DNA of 64,000 nucleotides. Source: Antedon bifida. Its lineage: Eukaryota; Echinodermata; Crinoidea; Comatulida; Antedonidae. Made by a program: the position numbers and the translations under genes. Positions 1 through 13,430 of this stretch are shown in pieces. The notes beneath the pieces were generated by a model. It saw only the letters and a program-made list of their open reading frames with translations. It was not told the DNA's origin and searched no databases. Numbering within the stretch: the stretch's first letter is position 1; each line of letters begins with the position of its first letter. Location: NCBI GenBank assembly GCA_963402885.1, contig OY727103.1:16580085-16644084 (forward strand), in the 5' to 3' direction.

Positions 1-2640
1 TAATAAGTTAAGGTTTGTGTTGATTGTCATATGAAGGGCCTAATTACAGTATAAATGACAAGGGGAAAGATTAAGCATGACAAGGGACCAGAATATAATT
101 ATAATCAACCCACGTATTATTAAAAAGAAATCAACTGTTGAAAATAATTAAGTTTATAATAATGCCATGAGCAGTTTTTTTGTTATCTCGGACAGCATGC
201 AGAAGTATCTCCCAGATAAAACACCACTAAAGTACACTGCTCTAGTTAGTACTTTATACAACTTTTTATATAGTTTTTTCTTCCCACCTGTTTCAATTCC
301 CCCTATCTCAGACTGGTACAGTTCAGTATGAATCACACGTCAAAGGTTTCCCACATATTATAGTGTTTGTGAAACACAAGTGAACACTATGGAATGAAAT
401 GACTCATTTCTTCTGGGCAATTTAACTACAAAAACTTCTTTGAGTCATCTGTTCCCACAGTGATCAGTTGTAAACTGCCGTTGCCAAGTATATAACGTAC
501 AGTAACTACAAAGGAATATTTCATTCGCCCTACAGCATTCTTCACAGTTCAGATAGAAATCAAGGTATACCACAACAATGTGGCCAGTGAAAGTGTAAGA
601 AGTGGTCATATAAAAAAAACAGTACAGTCTGCTGTAGTATAAAATGAAAGCAATAATTTTAAAGAAAGTTAAGGTGACAGATGTTGAAATTCAATGATAG
701 TCTGTCTTTGTTTAAAGTAACACTAACATAAAGATGCTTGTTTAACTTCTTTATAAGTTAATCTATTAAAACAAGGCTCGTTATATATTACATAAAGAGC
801 TGTTGTACGCACTACTTGGCAACATCTACAATAGGTTATTGTGAAATATTTGAGAATGGTATTTGATGTATAATAATGGTATTATATCAATACTTTTGAT
901 ACTTCGATTGAACTCTGTTATTATGTTTCCTTGGTAACAGGTCAGTCTGACCATAATCTGACCTATGAAAATGAACGTAAATACTGAACAGCTCAACTTC
1001 TAAGTTTATTATTGTATGGTAAAGATCTGACCAGTAAATAATCAAATAGTATAGACATCTTTTATATCAATCTAAGCCCCTTTCACACAGAGATGTAAGA
1101 AAGTATTGAGGTAATTGCAAATTCAACAAAAGCACTTTCTCAACAAAAGCTGTCCACAGTGAACTTATGATTGTCTAGCATCAGATCACTTTTAGAAGTA
1201 AATCAAACAAACCTAATGTCATATTTGACACAGTGATGTACTCTATGTATTTCTATCAAGTGTTGATGGGGCCTTCTTTCAGTTTCCTAGATTCCGTCAC
1301 CATTTTACATTGCTTAATTTGAACAGTTCAGAGTGTTTCTATTTGTCAAAAATACTAATTGTAATATCTAGTACTAGTGATTGTTCCATTAACTTTTTCT
1401 AACAAAGAAATACCTTGATATCAATTTCCTGTCTATCAAAACACTTTCAGGTGTTAATAAAAGCGTCTATTTGTTAACATGATCTATTAATCATATTAAC
1501 CTTGGTCTTAAATTAGTTTTAAATTAAAACTTTGAATTGGTTTAAACTTTTAAAAAAATGCAAGATATGACCTTACAATGATAATCTTTCAGTTCACTTG
1601 AATTTGTAGGGAAAAGCTTGAAGTTTGAATCCTAGGCTATCCAACGAACTGTGTTGTTGGCCGTTTATGCTGCATATGTACAACATATCGACTCCCTATG
1701 CTAGGCAATCCTTTAACAAATGAGAATGTTATTTACAATCTGATAATTAAGATTAAGAATTCTCCAATCTTTAAAATGAATACCACTTAAAATCTTGAAA
1801 TATTGATTGACTTACTGAAATAATTAATATTTATGGGAAATATATCTCACTTATAAAACTAAAACCTTGCTCACATCAAAATCTGTCATGAGGGATTGTT
1901 TTTGTCTGCTTTTTACCTGAATATATACTTCTAATGCTTTGGACAAATAAAGAAATGTATATTAAATCTTGATAAGTGATCTGGCCCCTTTTCACGCTCT
2001 AAAACAATTGAAAGTAATATGTATACATGTGACACAAGTATGAACACAAACTTTTAAAAACTTTCCCTAATGATTTCCTGAAGGTGTAACAGGATTTCCT
2101 GATGGTTTAATCCCTGAATGGCATTGATTTAAGGACAAGAACAAATATAAATTATTCCTTATCAGTATGGTGGAAAGAAATTAAGGTCACCAATAGGAAA
2201 TGACGAAGGTCATATATGGAAAAGGAAAACCACATCCATAATTTAAATTTTAAATAAATGCATTGTGTTCCCTTTATAAATTTAAATGCATTGTGTTCGC
2301 CCTTTACAAATTTTGTGTTGAAATAATTTTAGACAGTAATAAAAGAATTATAAATGGATTATAAAAGCTCTTCAACTATCAGTATTTATTAACCATTTCC
2401 TATTTGATATTCCTTGAGTGGAACGTGTCCTAGTGGCCATCTTTGTGTCCAGGAAAAGTGATTGTATGAGAGTGGTAAAGAGGTATGAAACAAAACAGCC
2501 ATATTGAGTAGAGTGGTCATTATGGTCAGTTGTTGAGATCATAGTTGTTGAAAATGTTGCGAAGTTGACTAATGATGTTAACGTTGTAACTTAGGTTACT
2601 AAAGGATTTAGTATTTAGTGAAAAATCACAAATAACACAT
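1..2640. other. AT-rich unique sequence, no gene seen
   Basis: No coding region or transposon end is recognisable. The only local structure is a small imperfect duplication at about 2248-2320, where a segment containing AAATGCATTGTGTTC and a CCTTTA(T/C)AAATTT tail occurs twice. The 60-residue minus-strand frame at 154-336 has no recognisable motif and looks like a chance frame. Confidence 0.6.
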
Positions 2641-3310
2641 TTTTTCTCTTGATATTGGCTGAGTTTTATTATTAATATTACTGACGTCTACATCCTTTGT
2701 TCCATTTTATTTTATAGTGTATATCAAATTCAACTTTCCTGGAATTAGACTATTTTCTGGTTAAAGACTTGAAGACCTTTGGCAGAGTTTCCAATATAAG
2801 AATATATCTATGCATTGTATATACCCTCTCTTTTGTTCCATTGGTTAGTGATATAAATTAAACTTTTCTGAAACTAGAATACCTGAATTCTCGGAATATT
2901 GGTTTCTTAGCATATTACATGGTAGAAACAACTCAAGGACCATTGCTTTTGGCAAAGTGTCCAGTATCAAGGAGGTTCAAATAATTCTAGTTATTCTCTA
3001 TACCCTTTCCTCTGTTTCATTTTATAAATTCTATTCATTCTATCCGGAAACCGGATTACCTGGTTTCCTTGAATTCTGGATCCTTTGCATTTTACATGGT
3101 GGGACAGTGATATGATGTAGCCACAAGAAATAAGGTGGTTTGCGGTGGTCGCAAGAAAAGGGAACAATCTTAATCCACTGGGTTGTCAAAGGCCTCTGTG
3201 AAAAAGTGGTCAGGTTGACACCTTACAGACCCTGTAGAAAAAATCTTGTTGGCAAAGTTTCCAGTATTCTGGAGGGGTTAACTATATAATCAGATATGCA
3301 TCTTATACCT
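2640..3310. repeat. Degenerate tandem repeat, unit about 135-180 bp
   Basis: Three related units can be followed by two landmarks. The first is TTTGTTCCATT-like sequence at about 2697, 2832 and 3011. The second is TTGGCARAGT(T/G)TCC at about 2779, 2950 and 3250. Each unit also has an ACATGGT-like motif between them. The last interval is about 130 bp longer than the one before because a 130-bp inverted-repeat element lies in the third unit. The units are well diverged, so the array is old. Confidence 0.6.
3105..3234 (+). mobile_element. 130-bp non-autonomous element with CAGxG ends (hAT-like MITE)
   Basis: The segment starts CAGTGATATGATGTAGCCAC and ends in CCCTG. It is homologous to the reverse complement of 48468-48609 over most of its length, including shared core words GGTTGTCAAAGGCC and GTGAAAAAGT. 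It sits in the third unit of the surrounding tandem array, and removing it brings that unit back to about the length of its neighbour. The CAGGG-type terminus resembles hAT elements; the class is an inference. It encodes nothing. Confidence 0.6.
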
Positions 3311-4965
3311 GTGTGGTTTTGTATCATGGGAGGTGCAGTATGGTATCATATTGACCACAGATTGCTTGTGAAATTAGTTGTTAAACACTTCCCAAGGATA
3401 AATGCATTGTGCACAGCAATCTAGATAATCTCTACCCAGTTGCAGGGACAGATAATGTTAACAGTATTTAAATAAAGATTAATATTTATCAGTATAGTAT
3501 GAACAAGAAACCACCCAAGATGGAGGATTGTTTTTTTTTAAATAGAATTTCAAGAATGTCTGGTCTAGCACTGAACATGAGAAAGGGTGGGGATTGAGAA
3601 ACTGCTGTGGGAGTGGTCATTGGTCAAAAAAACTGAGGGTTGGGTATCTGAATAGAAAGTCTTGAAAGATACAACTGTATGTGGATATTTAATTATACAG
3701 TACAAGAAATTGATTTATAGTAATAGTAAGCCTACTGCTGTTAAAAATGAAATAAACAATCTCTGAGGTGTGGTGATAATAATGAACAATAGAAAGGACC
3801 ATACAATCTATAAAGTCCTACATCCTGTGAGACAAACCACACTCATTAATCATAACAAACTAATTGTTAACTCAAAGTTAACTAACACCATATTGAGTAT
3901 GGTACACAACAAAAGGAAGCCAGAGACAATTGTGGTAATTGTGTATTGAAAACAACAACAAAAATGATTTAAGACATATGATTATATTCTACAAGTTTTG
4001 TTGAAAATAGGAAAAGGAAAGATCATTTTAAGGTGAGGAGGGAGTGGAGGGGACTGAAGGGAGAGGGTATGGATAATTATGAAGTGTATTTCTAGAGCAC
4101 TCTTTTTCTCAGAACAGATCCAACAAGAACCTCAATGCACAATCTTTGAAAGTTTGATCAATGAACATTATTAAGCTTAAGAAAAGAGGTAGTTCCATGC
4201 ATTTGAATTTTTAAAAACTGAATACGAATATTAAATTCAAAATTATTTTATTATCACCTAAGTGACATTTGTCCTGGTCTCGAAAGCAAGGCTCTTGAAA
4301 GTGTTAGCAAAGAAATATCAAGTACTAGGTCGATCCAGAATTTGAACTAAAACGAGTTACGATGCCACATCCGGTCAATGCGTCAAATTTAAATAAGTTA
4401 GAGTATTATATACTTGTAATTTATTGTTTTCTACTAACGCACACGGTGACGCCACAGCACATTCTTATAAGTAGCCAACCCACATTGTAATTAAATTCAC
4501 CGAAGACAATTTATTAGATTTCTCAAAAAATGTTTAACTACATTTTCTCCGGCTTTTAAGATTTAACCAAATGTCGTCTGTAGTAATCTTCACAATCAAA
4601 TACAATGCTTTCCTCCGGCGGTCGTTCAACTACACACCTACGCTAATGTCAATATACTCGATACGAGGCACAGATTTACCAACTGCATCTAACAGCTAAT
4701 GTATTATTTTATGTGTCTTCGCTTCCTATACTACTTGTCCTTTAACATTAAACAAACATCATAAGTCAACATTGCAGATCGAACCAATCTGATAGCCAAA
4801 TGGTTCGATCCCATTGTTCTTGAATATTTTCATTTCCTCAAATCATCGTATGTTCATAATGACTTAACAAAATGACTTGTGTAATATTGTCACATGTATA
4901 TCAACTCATGATAGTATTGTATTATCTCACCTTTCACATACATTTGTTAGATGGATTAATACAAA
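3311..4965. other. Unique intergenic or intronic sequence
   Basis: No gene is seen. A G-rich patch lies at 4031-4073. The part from about 4340 to 4830 has more CpG than its surroundings, with words such as CTCCGGCGGTCG, but shows no convincing exon, TATA box or splice pair. Confidence 0.5.
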
Positions 4966-4969
4966 ATTA

Positions 4970-5065
4970 GAAGGTGATTCAAGGTGAGGGAGGGGGAGTT
5001 GGGGCTGGGCTCCTCCAAAATGTTGAAAATTACAATGGAAAAGATAGCACATTAGGATAAAGTTC
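4970..5065 (+). repeat. Short dispersed repeat related to 58110-58190
   Basis: A GGTGAGGGAGG-like stretch is followed by ATGTTGAAAATTACAATG and AAAAGATA. The same order occurs at about 58123-58175 on the same strand. No termini could be defined, so the element class is unknown. Confidence 0.4.
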
Positions 5066-5206
5066 AGCACTTTATTTCACAATTTTTAGACCCTGGGCCC
5101 TTATTTCAAAATCCTGCCACTGAAATCTTTCCAGTATCATAGGTAAAAGTCTGTGATACAGCATCTCATGTGTTTCACATGTGACGCCTGTATTAAGACC
5201 TTAACT

Positions 5207-5310
5207 TAAAGCTCTGTCTACACTATCAAACTAGTTTGACAAAAAAAAGTGTGATGTGCCCAAATATGGTAGTAATGTGACATCATCATGTCCATTATAT
5301 GGGCACATTG
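5207..5310 (+). mobile_element. CTCTGTCTACAC MITE, copy 1 (3'-truncated)
   Basis: It begins TAAAGCTCTGTCTACACTAT and continues through the left arm, with CAAACTAGTTTGAC, a run of A, GTGTGATGTGCCC and AAATATGGTAGT, then the central CATCATCATGTCC. Similarity stops after GGGCACATT, so the right arm and right terminal inverted repeat are missing. This is the orientation taken as plus for the family. Confidence 0.85.
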
Positions 5311-5998
5311 AGGTAGAAGTCCAAACACTACCAGCTTGGATTGAAGGTATAAACTGTTATAACCTAGGCCTACATTTTTTTTATCATGTATAATTCCAAA
5401 AAATAAAGGTTGTGGTTCTATATGTGGTCACATTAAACATGGATAAAAAGTAACATAAAATGACATCATGAAGTCATTGCCTGCCATATACTTGGAAAAT
5501 GGTAAACAGCAAAACAAACGCTTTAAAAACATTTCCTTTTGTTGTTAAATTCCAAAAAATGTCTCCTGGTACTAGATGACTAAATAGAACAGTGTTGGTC
5601 ATGTGGCGCTCTTTTATGGATTTATACCATTGTCAAAATGTTGATATGTGTACAGTGTTGTAGAAAACGTGACTATGCTATAAATATAAAAAAAACTTGA
5701 CCACATCTAGGATGTACACAACAAAGAACAGGATTATTATAAATAGCAACACAAACAAACAAAACCTCAAATATGTAAAGTACATACATGGATAGAAGGC
5801 AGACTGGGGAACGCGAACAAAGAACAAAGTTGAAAGATATTTGCCAGTGGTTTGATTGTGACCAGTATAGTATTTTTATTGAAGTGCAAATTGTATGTAG
5901 TTCAAAATATTGATAATTCAATAACAAAATTGAATGTGATTCATGTTGTCTGCAGTTGATTTCAGGTAGCAGAAGCAGCTTTTTAACTTCTCTTTATT
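5311..5998. other. Spacer, no gene seen
   Basis: Only AT-rich sequence lies between two MITE copies. The 84-residue minus-strand frame at 5673-5927 is cysteine- and aromatic-rich by chance of base composition and resembles no family. Confidence 0.5.
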
Positions 5999-6133
5999 AA
6001 GCTCTGTTTACACTATCAAACTTTATGTGACCATTAGTGATGTCATATCACTACCATATTTAAGCATATCACTACCATATTTGGGCACATACACTTTTTT
6101 TTCAAACTAGTTTGATAGTGTAGACGAAGTTTT
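5999..6133 (-). mobile_element. CTCTGTCTACAC MITE, copy 2
   Basis: Both ends are present: AAGCTCTGTTTACACTATCA on the left and TGATAGTGTAGACGAAG on the right. The arm with CTTTATGTGAC is on the left, so it is inverted relative to copy 1. The centre has two copies of the module ATCACTACCATATTT. Preceded by TTAA and followed by TTTA, so the target duplication is not clear. Confidence 0.9.
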
Positions 6134-7369
6134 AGGGCTTTCTTTCATCTTTTTTCTGTTATCAAACTGTACACTACAAATGTTTATACTCAGTTTCATT
6201 CCTTGGTAGACAGTTGCACTCTTAATTTCTTTTAATCCAACTAAGAAATATTACCAACTAAAAAATAGAAAAACATATTTCTTCAGTTAATTAACTTAAA
6301 AACTTTGGAACCATAATGTTTCCCAGGATTCACAGTTTTTACTCTTTCAAAGTAAAGAATTACAGTTTTTGTTTATTTATTTGACCAGACAGTAACATAC
6401 AATATAAAAATGAAAAATGCTAGGCAGGGGCAGCTTAAGAAAACCAAAAATGAACAAACTACACCTTTTACCAGAACAACTTCAAACCACTACTGTAGTA
6501 GACCATAGAGCCTTGCGCTTTTTCACTTTGAAGCCTAGTATGCTTCAGTAGTTACCCTTAGTCTTAAATTTGAATTTCGTGCTTATAATAAAACTCTATT
6601 GTCTTACTCAGGAAATAACGTATAATTCATAGAACAAAAGTGTTCAACTGGAATAAATAACCATTCTACTCCTGACCAAAATCACTAAAATTGTTTCCGG
6701 ATTTTCAACAACTTCTTAGACTCGTAACATTTTCAGCATTCAACGTATTGTTCTAAGTTTGACCTTGGGGGCTAAATGGTTTATGGTTAATTTCTCAATC
6801 TACAATGCAATCAGGCTAAACCTAGTAAACTTGATTGAATCCATTCACACGATAAAATTAAACTGTTTCATTTCTTTTTACTCCAATGCGTTCATCTGAT
6901 ATCAAATTTTAACGGGAGAAATTAAAAATCAAATATTGTAATCGCTTGTAAATGGTTCTAATACGACTATTTCAGGGTAATTGAATTGGAATGGCACTTA
7001 CATACAGCGAGAATCTACCTGACTGCAGTATAACTAAAGAAATTGAAAATGATAAACACACAGTTAGAGAACTAGAAAAATTGATTTAGTGCGCGTTAAC
7101 ACATAACAAGACATAGTTGTTGAAGTACATCACCATGGAGACAACATTAACACTTTCTGTGTAGACATAACGCTTTCTACTTTATCATACGTTACTTAAA
7201 TTCAATGACAGTTAATATTCAATAAGTGCATATGAGATACATACTTAATAAGGAGAAGTCATGATAAGTAGATGTATTTGTGTTGGGTGTAGCCATATCT
7301 TTTTCAGATGTTGCAGATACAATTTCAACATTTGCAATTGCAAGGGATCTGGAGATGAAGAGAAAAGCC
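6134..7369. other. Spacer, no gene seen
   Basis: AT-rich unique sequence without recognisable repeats, exons or RNA genes. Confidence 0.5.
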
Positions 7370-7497
7370 TAAAGCTCTGTCTACACTATCAAACTAGTTT
7401 GACAAAAAAGTGTGATTTGCTCAAATGGTAGTGTTATGACATCATCATGTCCATATATGGGCACATCACATTTTTTTGTCACATAAAAGATAGAGCA
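7370..7497 (+). mobile_element. CTCTGTCTACAC MITE, copy 3
   Basis: It begins TAAAGCTCTGTCTACACTAT, runs through CTAGTTTGAC, GTGTGATTTGCTC, GACATCATCATGTCC and GGGCACATCACA, and breaks down in the right arm after GTCACATAAA. The right terminal repeat is worn (GATAGAGCAT). Confidence 0.85.
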
Positions 7498-8277
7498 TCC
7501 ACTGGATTTAATAGGTACTTTTAATTTTCATTACATATTACCTTTCAAAATAGACATGGCAATAAACAAAGCGTAATGTTATAAAATATTTATTACAGAA
7601 TAATATTTAATATATGTTAAAATAATCAAATGTTAACATGATCAGTTAGATCGCTAGGTTTTCCAAGAAGTATGAACAGAACAATTTTTAACTTTCACGT
7701 GGCTCAGGTTACAAGTTTAAAACAATGATCTATTATTAAAAGAAGTCTTTAATTATTACAAATATGTAATTTATTAATCATTTACTACACGCAATTCTAA
7801 CATTAAATGTCCAATAACAACCAAGCAATAACTTAATTATCAAATATGCATCATGCAATTTTAACGAAACTAAAATATAGATATGTATCAACCTTGTTTC
7901 TCTTTTAGATTTAAAGAATTTTGGAAAAACCAACTTTCTAGAAAACCATTGTGGGCCATTTGTAGTTGCTTTAAGTGGCGAATCCAGGACTGTCAAGTAG
8001 TGGAGGTCAAGAGCCTACAAATTGTAAAAATGAAGTTGAATTTACTATCTTTTGAATTGCAAATCAATTTCTAGATATACCAATGCATTTTGTGGTGTGG
8101 GTTGCTGTTTTGATCATAATTATGTTTTATCAAGTTTTTCTCTAAATTTAGTTCAAATCATAATTGTGTGTAGTTTCCTATGTCTTCATTCTCTTTATTT
8201 GGAGTTGCCTTTGTTTTATTTTATCTGAAATTATTCAGTGGCTCTTCTGGTATACAAACAACATTATTGATGAAATG
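7498..8277. other. Spacer, no gene seen
   Basis: AT-rich unique DNA. Small opposing frames at 7778-7996 and 7883-8074 overlap each other and match no family, so they were treated as chance frames. Confidence 0.5.
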
Positions 8278-8433
8278 TAAAGCTCTGTCTACAATAGCAA
8301 CTTTATGTGACAACAAAAAATATGATGTGCTCATGATATATGGACACGATGATTTCATATCAGTATCATATTTGAGTATATCACTACCATATTTGGGCAT
8401 ATCAAACTAGTTTGATAGAGTAGACGGAGCTTA
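8278..8433 (-). mobile_element. CTCTGTCTACAC MITE, copy 4
   Basis: Left end TAAAGCTCTGTCTACAATAG, right end TTTGATAGAGTAGACGGAGC. The CTTTATGTGACAAC arm is on the left (minus orientation). The centre has a TATGGACACGATGAT segment followed by repeated ATCA(G/C)TA(T/C)CATATTTG modules. The right end is followed by TTAAGTCATA, the same flank as copy 5. A 76-residue frame crosses it by chance. Confidence 0.9.
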
Positions 8434-9320
8434 AGTCATAGAACACAACATGGACCTGGTTTCTAAAGAATAAAACCAGGAAGTTTTGGTATCAACTCTG
8501 ACAATGTACGCATATCATATCAAAAGCATTTATTAAAAAGAATGAAACTAGCGGGAATTTCCCTGAATCAAATACAATAACAAAGCTCTCCCAGGGTATC
8601 AAAACATAGTAAATGAGCCTTGCGTGCAGAGCACAGAAATTAATCAATATAGTAATCCAGTTTCCCATTGTTTCTCTTTCAATCAATTTTTTTTAAATAA
8701 AATGTTTATTGACAATTTCTTGGAATCACAATATAAGAGCTTTTTTAAGCATTATTGTAATTTTTTTTCACTTTCAATTATTTTGTACAAGTTATAATAA
8801 TAATAACAACAATATTAGTGAAGCATTTACGCTTTAATCCGAGTTTGAATGTATTTTATATTAATCTGCTCAAACATTTCAGTTTCCAAACTTGTTTGCA
8901 ACCTCGTTGGTAAACTTTTCTATGGATATTAATCATATTCAATTAATAATACATTAATCATCATAAAATATCTCCTCATGAATAAATCTTCTACTCAAAA
9001 ATGTAAGCCAAAATCCCTACAATACAAATTAAAGTTATACAATTGTTATTGTGAAGAAAACAAAAATGAGATTCCATAAAATTTCCCTGAAAAATTGTTG
9101 ACATGCTTCAACTTATGTTACAGACAAAGAAACCCCAAAAACATATAACAAAATAACTTCCTCAAAATGTTGGCTCAAATACCCCTTATTATGGGATTTT
9201 AATTAATTATATTTGACCCATAAAAAAATGAATATAACTTCCTTGACTGCTAACATGAATGCAACAAGACTATTCATATATCAGGAAATAAAATGAGAAA
9301 TTTGCATTGTGAATTTTAAT
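8434..9320. other. AT-rich spacer, no gene seen
   Basis: Long A/T runs and no recognisable repeats or coding signals. Confidence 0.5.
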
Positions 9321-9453
9321 AAAGTAGAACCTCTATTGGAGGGCATATAGAGGAACAAAGTGTCCCCTTAATAGGGGTGTCCTTGAATAAGGGACACCCC
9401 TTCAGGAACCAACCCAAAATGTGTCCTCTTAATACAGGGGTTGGCTGTAAAAC
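9321..9453 (+). mobile_element. Tigger-like (CAGTAGAACCTC family) MITE
   Basis: It starts with AGTAGAACCTCTATT and holds GTGTCCCCTTAATAGGGGTG, a near-palindromic GGACACCCC segment and the closing word GGGGTTGGCTGTA. These words recur at about ten other places in the window. CAGTAGAACC ends flanked by TA are typical of Tigger/pogo-type Tc1/mariner derivatives; the class is inferred. No coding capacity. Confidence 0.7.
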
Positions 9454-9522
9454 ATTTATTGTTCATTTCTCTGTGTTTTCTGAATAAGGAATACTGAACA
9501 TACAATAGCATTTCTTAGGTTT

Positions 9523-9867
9523 AAAATGCAAATTTTAATACATTTTTGCTTTGAAGTAATTTTAAAATTGAATCTATTTATTGTGAAAATATCATACATT
9601 GTTATATTAAATTAATACAATAGAATTCCGGTAAAATATCAATTAAACAGTTGAAAACAGCTGTTTTGTTTTCAAAATAGAATTTTCAGAATTCAAAACA
9701 CAAATTTTAATACACTTTTTCTTTGAAGTAATTTTAAAATTGAATCTATTTATTGTGAAAATATCATACATTGTTATATTAAATTAATATAATAGAATTC
9801 CGGTAAAATATCAATTAAACAGTTGAAAACAGCTGTTTTGTTTTCAAAATAGAATTTTCAGAATTCA
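9523..9867. repeat. Tandem duplication of a 172-bp unit
   Basis: Two adjacent copies share long exact stretches, for example GAAGTAATTTTAAAATTG at 9553 and again at 9725, and ATAGAATTCCGGTAAAATAT in both. By eye they differ only by a few substitutions and one-base indels, so the duplication is recent or has been homogenised. Each copy contains the palindrome AACAGCTGTT. No coding potential. Confidence 0.9.
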
Positions 9868-12120
9868 AAATACAAACATACAAAGACAACAAAAAGTGAT
9901 AAATACTTTTATTAGAAAGAATTAACATCTTTGTTTGAAATTGAATTGAAAAGATATAAATAGAATTTATAGCTAATTAAAAGTAAGAAGATGAATAGTT
10001 AAAGCCTCAATCAAAATGATTCAGCTATTTATAACTTTATATTATAAATAGATAGTTTCACTTATGATTTTGCTTTCAAATCTTAAAGAGTACTTTAATA
10101 TGAAAATCAACCTTTGTTCTTTATTTCTTTGTATTTTATTTTCTATTTTATATACTTTCATGGTAAATCAAAAATACTAAAAAAGTTATAGAAATGTCTT
10201 TTATTTATCTAACATTGGTTATTGATGATTCTAAATTCTGACTTAAATAAAATGCATTTCTCATCTTATCACAGCAATTGGACTGGTTATAATTCAGAAA
10301 GAGAAAGTCCTGAGTAACATTCATTACTATTATTTAATAAACTTATGAAATTCATTAATAATAGTAAAGAAGTATAAAATGCTTTTAAAAATGCTTTGAA
10401 TTCTGAAATATATCACTATAATACTGTTATATAACCATACTTTCATATATATTGATTGATCAGATCAATTTAGGTCAATACACTTTAATTTACTTACAAT
10501 ATTTCTATTCAAATGCTTAAAAAAGATATAATTCTACAAATTCCATGTTGAGTCCAGCACTATGCTAAGAAACAAGACATTGTTTTTATTTTGACGACAG
10601 AAACAACTAAGTCTATTGTTGTCTACAGTATTTTTTTACCAGACGTAACACTATCAAGGGCCTTATTCTTTTCATTTAATTTCATCCTTATTAAATCCGT
10701 AACATCCCGTTCTTTTCTTCCTAACAAGACTTTTGAGACATTGGAATTGTTGTCATGGTAATTTTTTTTGCTGAAATTCCAAAGATATACTGTATGTAAA
10801 TTCATTTCTTGATAAATATACTTTAAGTATATGATGGATGCTAGGATGAGTTCTTTACCAACAGCATGCTAAAATGATCTATACCTATTATCTTTGTATA
10901 TTTTTTATCTTCCGTTTATCCTATTCCATGCATCCATACAGATAGTATCGAAATGACCAAACCTACAGTGGGTTTCTTTCATTTCAATCAAAGTCAGTGG
11001 ACAGACCAACCAAGCTGCAAGCAAACCAATAGAACACCACTGAAGATCCCTATAATAAATGATTGGTTTTCTTGGGACAATAGTTGTGTTCAGACCCACT
11101 AGAGTTAAGTTTGCATAAAACGGAGTTCACACATCAAAGTTACATCTGATTGGTATAACACAGAGCTACTTTTGATATAACTTTAACTGATTTGTAAAGT
11201 TTGAAGTGATGGAAAGCATTCCAACTAGATTACAATGTTTGTTGAATGTGGTAATTCCTTTGCGTTTGAAATCAAAACATAACTGTACTTCTGATAGAGA
11301 AAGGAGCGTGTAAACAGCTTCTTTGTACGATTTGTTCCTTTGTTTTGATGTGAAACTTCTCGTCCACACATGTTACACAAAAAGCAATACTTTCAATCCT
11401 GCTCTACAATGTTAATCTCTCAATAGTAGAACCTCTGTCTATCTTCTTTGTTTCATTGAAACAGAAAACAAATTCAATTTGTGAAAAGTTGTCTTTGTGT
11501 TTTTACAAACACTAGTAATCATTGTCCAAGCAAAAACCAAAAACAAACTAGTCAGTGTAAGCTTGAAGAATATATGCACTGAAAATGCGTATCATATCAA
11601 ATAATTGAGAGTGAAATGGGAATAATAATAATACAAGATTCTCTTCTGAAAAAAAAGTAGGGCATTTTAAAAAAAAGGTACAATACCAAACAACAATTGT
11701 TAAAGGCTTTTGTCTTTGTAAAATAACAAACATTTAAAAGTCTAGACCGCATCAATTGTGTGTTTATTACGTGGAAAGTACAAATACCAGACTGATCACA
11801 CAGATTCAAACAATAGGCTATGAAAGGTTATGACAAATAAACAAAACAATAAAATCATAAATAAAAAGAGAGAAACTAAGGTTCTGTATGTGTTGAGGAG
11901 GAAAGAATAGATTTAAAACTTAAAGAAGCCATCCTGTATATTAAAAAAAAAACCACAAAAAGAGAGTTAATCTTAAAAACTGTTTTGAAATCCTCAATTA
12001 ATTTCAGCCTCAATCGTCAAAACTGTTTCTATAGAGTATTTTTTAACTGAAGTACAATAGTGATCTCAATATATGGAGATATAATGTGTAAAAGACGAAG
12101 AAAGAGGCATTTGTGAGTAA
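9868..12120. other. AT-rich unique sequence, no gene seen
   Basis: Several short minus-strand frames of 60 to 74 residues occur (10623-10805, 10905-11099, 11166-11369, 11548-11809). None shows a domain, motif or codon pattern that supports a gene, and two overlap in different frames. Confidence 0.5.
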
Positions 12121-12127
12121 AAAAGTC

Positions 12128-12196
12128 TATGCAATAGAGATTTGAACTTGGACTTTTCTGATTAATATGCAGGTGCCCTACCATTATACCACTGAG
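12128..12196 (-). repeat. Degenerate tRNA-like segment (SINE or tRNA pseudogene)
   Basis: Read on the minus strand it carries an A-box-like CAGTGGTATAATGGTAGGGC and, after a short middle part, a B-box-like AAGTTCAAATCTC. The anticodon and T stems do not pair well, so it is not a functional tRNA. A tRNA-derived SINE head or an old tRNA pseudogene is the most likely reading. Confidence 0.3.
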
Positions 12197-12199
12197 GGT

Positions 12200-13430
12200 T
12201 TATATATTAAAATCTGATTGGATATCACTGCTTTCTTTCCTCCCTCAATGTGGTATAGGTGATTCTTAAATATAATTATTATCAAGGCATCCTACTGTAA
12301 ATTCATTTTTGTTTATTTTGACACAGGATTAGGAAAAAATAGAACTGATGATTGTTTTTTTATGTAAAATATATTCCAAGCTAAAAATAGACTATGTATT
12401 TTAATTATTTGAAGAAGCTCTAGGGACCAATATTTACAATTAGCAATTGACAAAAACGTGGCCTTCACAATTTCCATACAAATGTCTCAACAATCACATG
12501 TTGCCATGGACACTATAATCGTATTCTCATTTATAAGGTCTGGCCACTAAGCAACTATAGTAAACAATCTGGTAAATACTACGGCGTCGTTGCAGCAATA
12601 CGAAAGTGCAATTCACGGTGCAAGACTGCTTTTACAAAATGTTGTAGTAGTTTCCATGGTAACCTAAACAAATTACTTGTACATAAAAACATGATTGTAT
12701 CAAGGTTATTCATGTAAATTTGTAAACCTGTTCTCTAATTACTATTTTTTAGAATTACGTATAGTTGATTTTACAATATAATATTGAATTTTAAATATAT
12801 TATTCAATATGAAAAGCTTTAGAAATCCAAGTATACTTAGTATGATGAAAATTATAATTTTTTTGTTTTTTTATTAATTTATTTTTACTTTAACTTACTT
12901 AATGGTTTAGTGAAAATGGATTGTTTCCTTAAAAAATGTATATCAATCTATCTATTTCTAAATTAAATTTAATAATTAAATATTATATTAAAAAACTATA
13001 AATTATAATAATAATAACCAATAATATATTATTTGTTTTTTAGCTTTTAGCATTATTTATTGCAAAATCTAAATAAAACATTAACAAATTAAATTATTTT
13101 TGATGATTTTAAAAAGCAAAAAAAATGTTATTTAAATTCATAACTATAACAAATATTATTATGCTGATTTAGGTTCATTTTATATTAGTACATGTAAAAT
13201 AATTAAAAAATTAATGATAATTTTAATTAAAATTAAATATTCAAATTAAAACACAAAATTGATACAGGCTGCGTATCAATTCATTTCAAACAATAATGAC
13301 TATTGTATGGATAACCAATCAGACAAAAACCACACAGAATCGGTGAAAAACAATAGTAGAACTATATAATTAATTTATTTCTGACCTTGCTACTTAAATT
13401 AGGCTATATTAATTAAATTTCAGCGCATTC
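12200..13430. other. Extremely AT-rich stretch
   Basis: From about 12770 to 13260 the sequence is almost only A and T, with homopolymer runs and AATTAAAATT-type words. No coding frame, repeat family or RNA is seen. It could act as a matrix-attachment or easily unwound region, but nothing in the sequence proves that. Confidence 0.5.
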
